Part shown: one piece after another, positions 59,286 to 64,000 of the stretch | How positions within the stretch are numbered: position 1 is the stretch's first letter | Layout: every line of letters starts with the position of its first letter | Assembly (NCBI GenBank): GCA_028023455.1 | Contig: JAQFVV010006222.1 | Coordinates: 186,001-250,000 of the forward strand | Direction of reading: 5' to 3' | Source of the DNA: Epiperipatus broadwayi | Taxonomy: Eukaryota; Onychophora; Udeonychophora; Euonychophora; Peripatidae | Length of the DNA: 64,000 nt | Made by a program: the position numbers and the translations under genes | The notes under the pieces: model-generated | What the model saw: the letters and a program-made list of their open reading frames with translations, nothing else | Database searches by the model: none | Told to the model about the DNA's origin: nothing

Positions 59286-60391
59286 CATTAACTATAATAA
59301 TATTAAAAATGTTCTTATCCTCTTTTTCACAACTTTCCAACAAGGACCAGTCCTTATACCCTAGGTTTTTCCTCAAAAGAAGTCTTCCTTCACAAAGAAG
59401 ACCCACTATCTAATTACATGTCAAGAGACTCTTTCTAAAACTTCCACTCATAATTTCTATTTATGAAATAAAACCTTTTTTTATGGACTTTTATGTTTAA
59501 TTGATAATTTCATTTGAATTCACATAGTATTTCATTTAAAAAAATTGAATTAGTAAAGGTTAACCATTTATTTATTACTAGTGTGATTAAAGCTTTAAAA
59601 TATAATTAATTTCATTTTCTATACTCATGCACACTCAATTAAATATTTTTCAATTTAAGTAAAAAATATTTTTTCTTGCATAATATACATTAGCTGTATA
59701 ACATCATATACAGAATATGTTATGTATGCCCTACCAATATATAAGTATGCACACATTACAACATATAATATTGGTGGTTTATTCATACACAATTACTAAA
59801 TAACCAAGTATATATATACAGAATTATTTCTAAATTCATAATAGATTGCATAGAAATACTAAAATTATTTTCAACCCAGTTTTACAAAATAATTAACACC
59901 ATTAAACAGAAACATTCTTAAAATGTACACTGTGCTTCATTTAAACAATTCATTAATCTTACTCATTGACCGAGATACTATATGGCCTCTGAAAAATTAA
60001 CAAACCACATTAAAGTAAATAAAGATCTATTAAAGAAAAATAATACTGACTTAAGACTATGACTAATAGTGTGATACTCTGGATTAATAAAATACATATA
60101 CTTCCACCCTTATCACATATAAATGATCATCTTTAAATTGCTCTCTTTGGAATAACCACACAAAAAATCTTCATATGTGTTAAGGCTTTGTTATCTGCAT
60201 GATATGAATTATAAAACTCATATAAAACCAAACATTAATATCTCTATATTAAATATGTTCCTCATAACTCTATCCCATTGCAGGGTGACATCTTGAAAAT
60301 TAAAAAAAAATACCAAGAACTTTTATGCAGTATTTTTTATTATTGTAGGCTTACAAATAATTAATTTTCTTTACTCAGTTTCAAATTATTT
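59286..60391. other. AT-rich non-coding DNA
   Basis: Nothing recognised. Confidence 0.5.
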
Positions 60392-60407
60392 TTATCAATT
60401 AATACTT

Positions 60408-60517
60408 TTTTTTTTCCATATGTCATAGCATCGGCCAGGACGCGAACCCACAATTGTCTGCAACCAACTACTTGCTTGCATGGCGGCTGCGATACCTCTC
60501 GGCTAACAACGCAAGTC
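60408..60517 (-). mobile_element. Short tRNA-derived SINE, copy 3
   Basis: Third copy: TTGTTAGCCGAGAGG A box, a TTGCATGC change in the anticodon-like loop region, GGTTCGCGTCC B box and CATATGG plus A-run tail. Flanked by TTATCAATTAATACTT (60392-60407 and 60518-60533). Confidence 0.9.
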
Positions 60518-60533
60518 TTATCAATTAATACTT

Positions 60534-61249
60534 GAAGGAGGAAAAATGTTTTAAATTTAATTCAAACTGATAACAATCTACAAATGTGGAATTCTTAAAA
60601 ACAATTTCACAATACACGTTACCTGTGACAATTTGTTTATCATTAAGTTTAGACTTAATAACTATCAACCATTTTGTATAAAAATTGTCTCTGTGAAAAA
60701 TAGAGCTCTGTTAAGTGAAAGCCACACTAGGTAAATAACATACACACATGTGTTCTAGTAGATTTAATTGGAGTAAGCTTATGACTTTTTAAGCTTCTTT
60801 ACTGAACTTTAAACATTTAATTGTTTAATATGTATGAGAGGAAAAAAATATTGCAATAGTTAAATAATGTTGTCATTTATAGACCAAATTTATGGGCAAA
60901 TAATATTACCAATATGGAATTCATAAAAAAAATTCATGATAAAGAATGTTAACTATGACTATTTCTTTATTATTCAGTTTATCTTGTGTGGGGTATTTTT
61001 CATTTTAATTTTCAAAAAATTTGCATTAATAATTCCAGAACGACCTGTGCAAAACTGCTTATATGACTAACAGAATTTAAAATAACAGTTCTGATCAGCC
61101 TGTGAAAAGTAAAATTTTGCTACATAAATTTAAGTCACAGATAAATAATAACTAGCATTTTATGTTGCAGTATTTTCAATTGTTGGAGACATACAAATAA
61201 GTTTCTTTACACAACTTTAAAAAGATGTACTTACTTAATTCTAAGGCAG
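60534..61249. other. AT-rich non-coding DNA
   Basis: Nothing recognised. Confidence 0.5.
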
Positions 61250-61345
61250 TATGTCATTTTCTTATATTGAATGTTTCCTATATATGTAAATAGAGAGATT
61301 TGAATTTAGGATTTTTCAGTTCATTCATTCTCTACTCTATCTCAA
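61250..61345 (+). repeat. Dispersed repeat, related to 62220-62310
   Basis: TTGAATGTTTCCTATATATG, AGAGAGATTTGAATTTAGG and GGATTTTTCA run in parallel with 62225-62300. Confidence 0.75.
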
Positions 61346-61419
61346 TCAGCCAATACATATACCCACACTCATGTGAAAATGATCCATGATCTCCATAGAC
61401 TCATAGAAAATAAATAAAC

Positions 61420-61700
61420 AATGGTTAAGCAGATCAGACTTGCCAATAATTCAAGATATAGTTCCACTATTTAAGACTCAACTTAAAACAAGATCTCTAT
61501 TTTGGATATTCAATCAAGAATCTACAATCAAATAATTATGGCATAAAATATGGAATTCTTATAAAATTCTCAATAAATTTCATTTTTCCAAATGCAAAAA
61601 TAAAACAAATGGATTTGATCTTCCTAGGCACAACAGCTGACTCATCAGCAGATTCAGAACAATTCATTATCTCATGCTCATCTGCTTCAAACATGGAATT
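61420..61700 (+). repeat. Dispersed repeat, copy at 61.4 kb
   Basis: Counterpart of 25250-25522 (see there). No coding content; unidentified family. Confidence 0.6.
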
Positions 61701-62032
61701 TATTACTCTCTGGTCTTTGTAAATATAGCCAAATACAAACTATGAACCACATAGTGGGATTGGCAGAATCGAAAGTTTTAATGAAGTTATTGGTGAAATC
61801 ATCTCCTAGTTGAAATCTCTGCATGTTTCTTTATGATATCTTGTTATTACTTGAGCTGTTTAAATTCATTCACTAAGCAAATTTTTTTTTACCATAATAA
61901 AAATTTTAATCTTTGAGAAATAATTAAAAGAAGTAAATAAAAATCTAAATTAAATCTTAATCAAAAGAAATAGCAAACAAAAGAAAACTACCTTTTCATT
62001 TATGTTTTCATAAACATATTTTACCTTTATCA

Positions 62033-62044
62033 CACACACACACA
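62033..62044 (+). repeat. (CA)n microsatellite, short
   Basis: Six CA dinucleotides. Confidence 0.9.
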
Positions 62045-62219
62045 AAATCTTTTATTCACCTTCCAAATTAGTAATTTATAAACATTTAACATTTATTTCT
62101 CTAAATAAAAGGTTGCCTGAAAATAAAAATAACAAAATTCTAAATTGCTTTTAATCCATCTAAAATTTTTATAAATTATTTATATTGGATATAATAAAAA
62201 AATAAGAATGATTTAATTT

Positions 62220-62500
62220 GCTTATACTGAATGTTTCTTATGTATGTAGGTAGAGGGATTTGACTTTAGGATTTTTCATTTTATATTCGTTCCCTTCTCT
62301 ATTTCAAACAACCAACAATGTACATGACAACACACATGGGAAAAATGTAAAGAATTCCGAATATATGTATTTCGTGCAGAATCAGCACTCATCAAATAGG
62401 CCAGATCATAATCTCGCACACATATATACAATCAGCGCTCGGTTTATATTAAGATAGCAATTTCTTAAACTTTACTGGACAAACTTCAATTTTCTTACCT
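62220..62500 (-). repeat. Dispersed repeat with second-type hammerhead, copy 2
   Basis: Relative of 13479-13735, also sharing its left part with 61250-61345. It contains a hammerhead-like motif on the minus strand. The plus-strand frame 62260-62457 is not a gene. Confidence 0.7.
62352..62412 (-). ncRNA. Hammerhead ribozyme-like motif, second family, copy 2
   Basis: Minus strand: TTGATGA (C3 to T), a perfect stem II GTGC-TGATTCT-GCAC with the usual G-C closing pair, GAAA, stem III ATA-CA-TAT, then A. Inner stem I pairs poorly. It complements the 13.6-kb copy: each keeps features the other has lost. Confidence 0.6.
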
Positions 62501-64000
62501 TTTCAACTAAATAAATTTATTTAAGTTAGAAAGAAATCATTTAATATACATGTGTAATTTTATATATTTATCACATACATAGATATTCACAAATAACTGA
62601 CACAAGATAATTAACATATTGTCTATATACACCTGGAATTGAAATTCACCATAGAATAATTTAATAAATAATTAATTTTCTTTCTTTTCCATTTTTTTAA
62701 TGGTTTTTTCTTAATTCTCTCTCTATTTACAATTATTCTGTTTTTGCATACGCGACACTATGAAGTAACTACTTCAATACATATTACGTATATTATAATA
62801 ACAACAAAAATAAAATGTATTCTGATATATTATAAACGATAGTTTATTTACAAGTTTTTAATGGCTTATGACTTCTGTATTCACATATTAAATCAGATAT
62901 AAAACAATAACAATTAATAATTAAAAGTAACTTTATTCATAGTATTTATTTGAAAAAAAAAAAAAAAACTGTCATGGAATAATTTAACCTTACTTGAAGA
63001 ATAATTTGATTTTAAAATAAAATGAGCTTGAATACGTATTCAATGTTATGAAGATTTATATTTTAAAGCTGCAACTGTGTGGGTTTTTAATTTCAATAAA
63101 ATAGCAGAGATTCATATAAATAATTCAGAATTTTATATTATAAAAAAGTCATCATTTAAAAAGAAATAAAATCAAACAATTTAACATTTTTTTTAAAAAG
63201 CCAAGTATTAAAAGTATATAAAAATAGAATAGTGAATGATTAATTGCAAAAACATTTATAAATGAAATTCATTTGTCATAGTTTTTAAAAGTAACTAGAC
63301 ATTGTATTTTGAAACTAACAAAACAATATTACAAAGGATTTTCTATCTTATACAAAATTAAAATAACTTAAAAATTCAAAGATTAGTATTTATTATTAAA
63401 ATTATACAGTATAGTTACACAGCCATATATATTAACAATGATATTTTATGTGTAGAAACATCCATTTTATTTAGAGACTATAAAAAAAAAAAGAATAGGC
63501 AAATGATAATGAAATAAATGATGACCATATCAAATAAAAATAAACCAATTTTATTTTTAAAAAATAGCAGACACTTTCTAGGAGAGAGAAAAATAAAATA
63601 TAAATAACCGATCAAAAACAAAACTAATAATAAAAACAAAAAAATATACAAAAGAATAGGATATGGAAATTATAATGACAAAAATAAGTCTTCAGCAGCA
63701 GTCAATTGTAAATGAGTATGGCCACAGTAATTTCAGAACTAAAACCACAAACAGCCAATAAAAAACTAAAGATGGGCATCACAGTAATAACATTGGCCAA
63801 TATATTTAGTATATAACCCTAAAAAACCAGAATTGTTTTTAAAGACTAAAATGTTTTAATTACGAATTCTTGGGATAGAAGTTATTTTTAAATGCTAATA
63901 GCACTGTAATTGTAAAGTTTATTAGTTATGACCTTAAGAAACAATTTGTGCTAGTAAGTAATTATGTCTTATTGACTCTTAATTACAACCTCATTTATAA
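62501..64000. other. AT-rich non-coding DNA
   Basis: No gene, RNA or repeat recognised; A/T homopolymers only. Confidence 0.5.

Noticed and set aside
1-64000. CRISPR arrays, bacterial operons, rRNA genes
   Set aside because: No regularly spaced identical repeats, no Shine-Dalgarno-led gene chains and no rRNA-like sequence; the window is eukaryotic.

Overview
This window looks like an intergenic, repeat-dominated stretch of an invertebrate animal genome. It is extremely A+T-rich (roughly three quarters by eye) and full of (TA)n microsatellites and homopolymers. I found no convincing host protein-coding gene. Every long reading frame belongs to a transposable element. The species cannot be fixed from the sequence. 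An RTE-type LINE, a Ty3/Gypsy LTR element, tRNA-derived SINEs and hammerhead-ribozyme repeats together fit many AT-rich invertebrates.

Layout. 0-9 kb: AT-rich DNA with two tRNA-Gly-derived SINE-like insertions (2.1 and 9.0 kb) and a decayed 5' half of the LINE (about 4.9-6.4 kb). 9.6-11.2 kb: a decayed 3' half of the same LINE, interrupted by a 208-bp terminal-inverted-repeat element. 11.4-13.2 kb: five roughly 260-400 bp units, two in one orientation and three in the other, each carrying a type-I hammerhead ribozyme motif. 13.5-14.9 kb: a second hammerhead-bearing repeat and a 5'-truncated LINE. 16.45-23.68 kb: a nearly intact, young Ty3/Gypsy element on the minus strand with 1.62-kb LTRs, inserted into an older foldback sequence. 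24-38 kb: AT-rich DNA with hairpins, a 5'-truncated different non-LTR element (33.1-33.8 kb), a 0.9-kb TIR element (35.46-36.36 kb) and another tRNA-like SINE (37.9-38.1 kb). 38.85-42.14 kb: a full-length RTE-like LINE on the minus strand with 13-bp target duplications, broken by one small deletion. 42-64 kb: AT-rich DNA with three copies of a short tRNA-derived SINE (45.3, 57.9, 60.4 kb), each with a 15-16 bp target duplication, two more hammerhead units (58.7-59.3 kb) and a second copy of the other hammerhead repeat (62.2-62.5 kb).

How the parts relate. The LINE supplies endonuclease and reverse transcriptase of the kind that could mobilise the SINEs. The Gypsy element is self-contained: Gag, then protease, reverse transcriptase, RNase H and integrase, with the protease split by what looks like a -1 ribosomal frameshift on an A-run. 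The most interesting signal is a set of at least nine hammerhead-ribozyme motifs in three repeat families. They share a stem-I architecture and a very short stem III, as in the small tandem self-cleaving repeats of animals known as retrozymes. One copy (12.67-12.73 kb) keeps every core nucleotide. These calls rest on reading and hand pairing; no search or folding was run.
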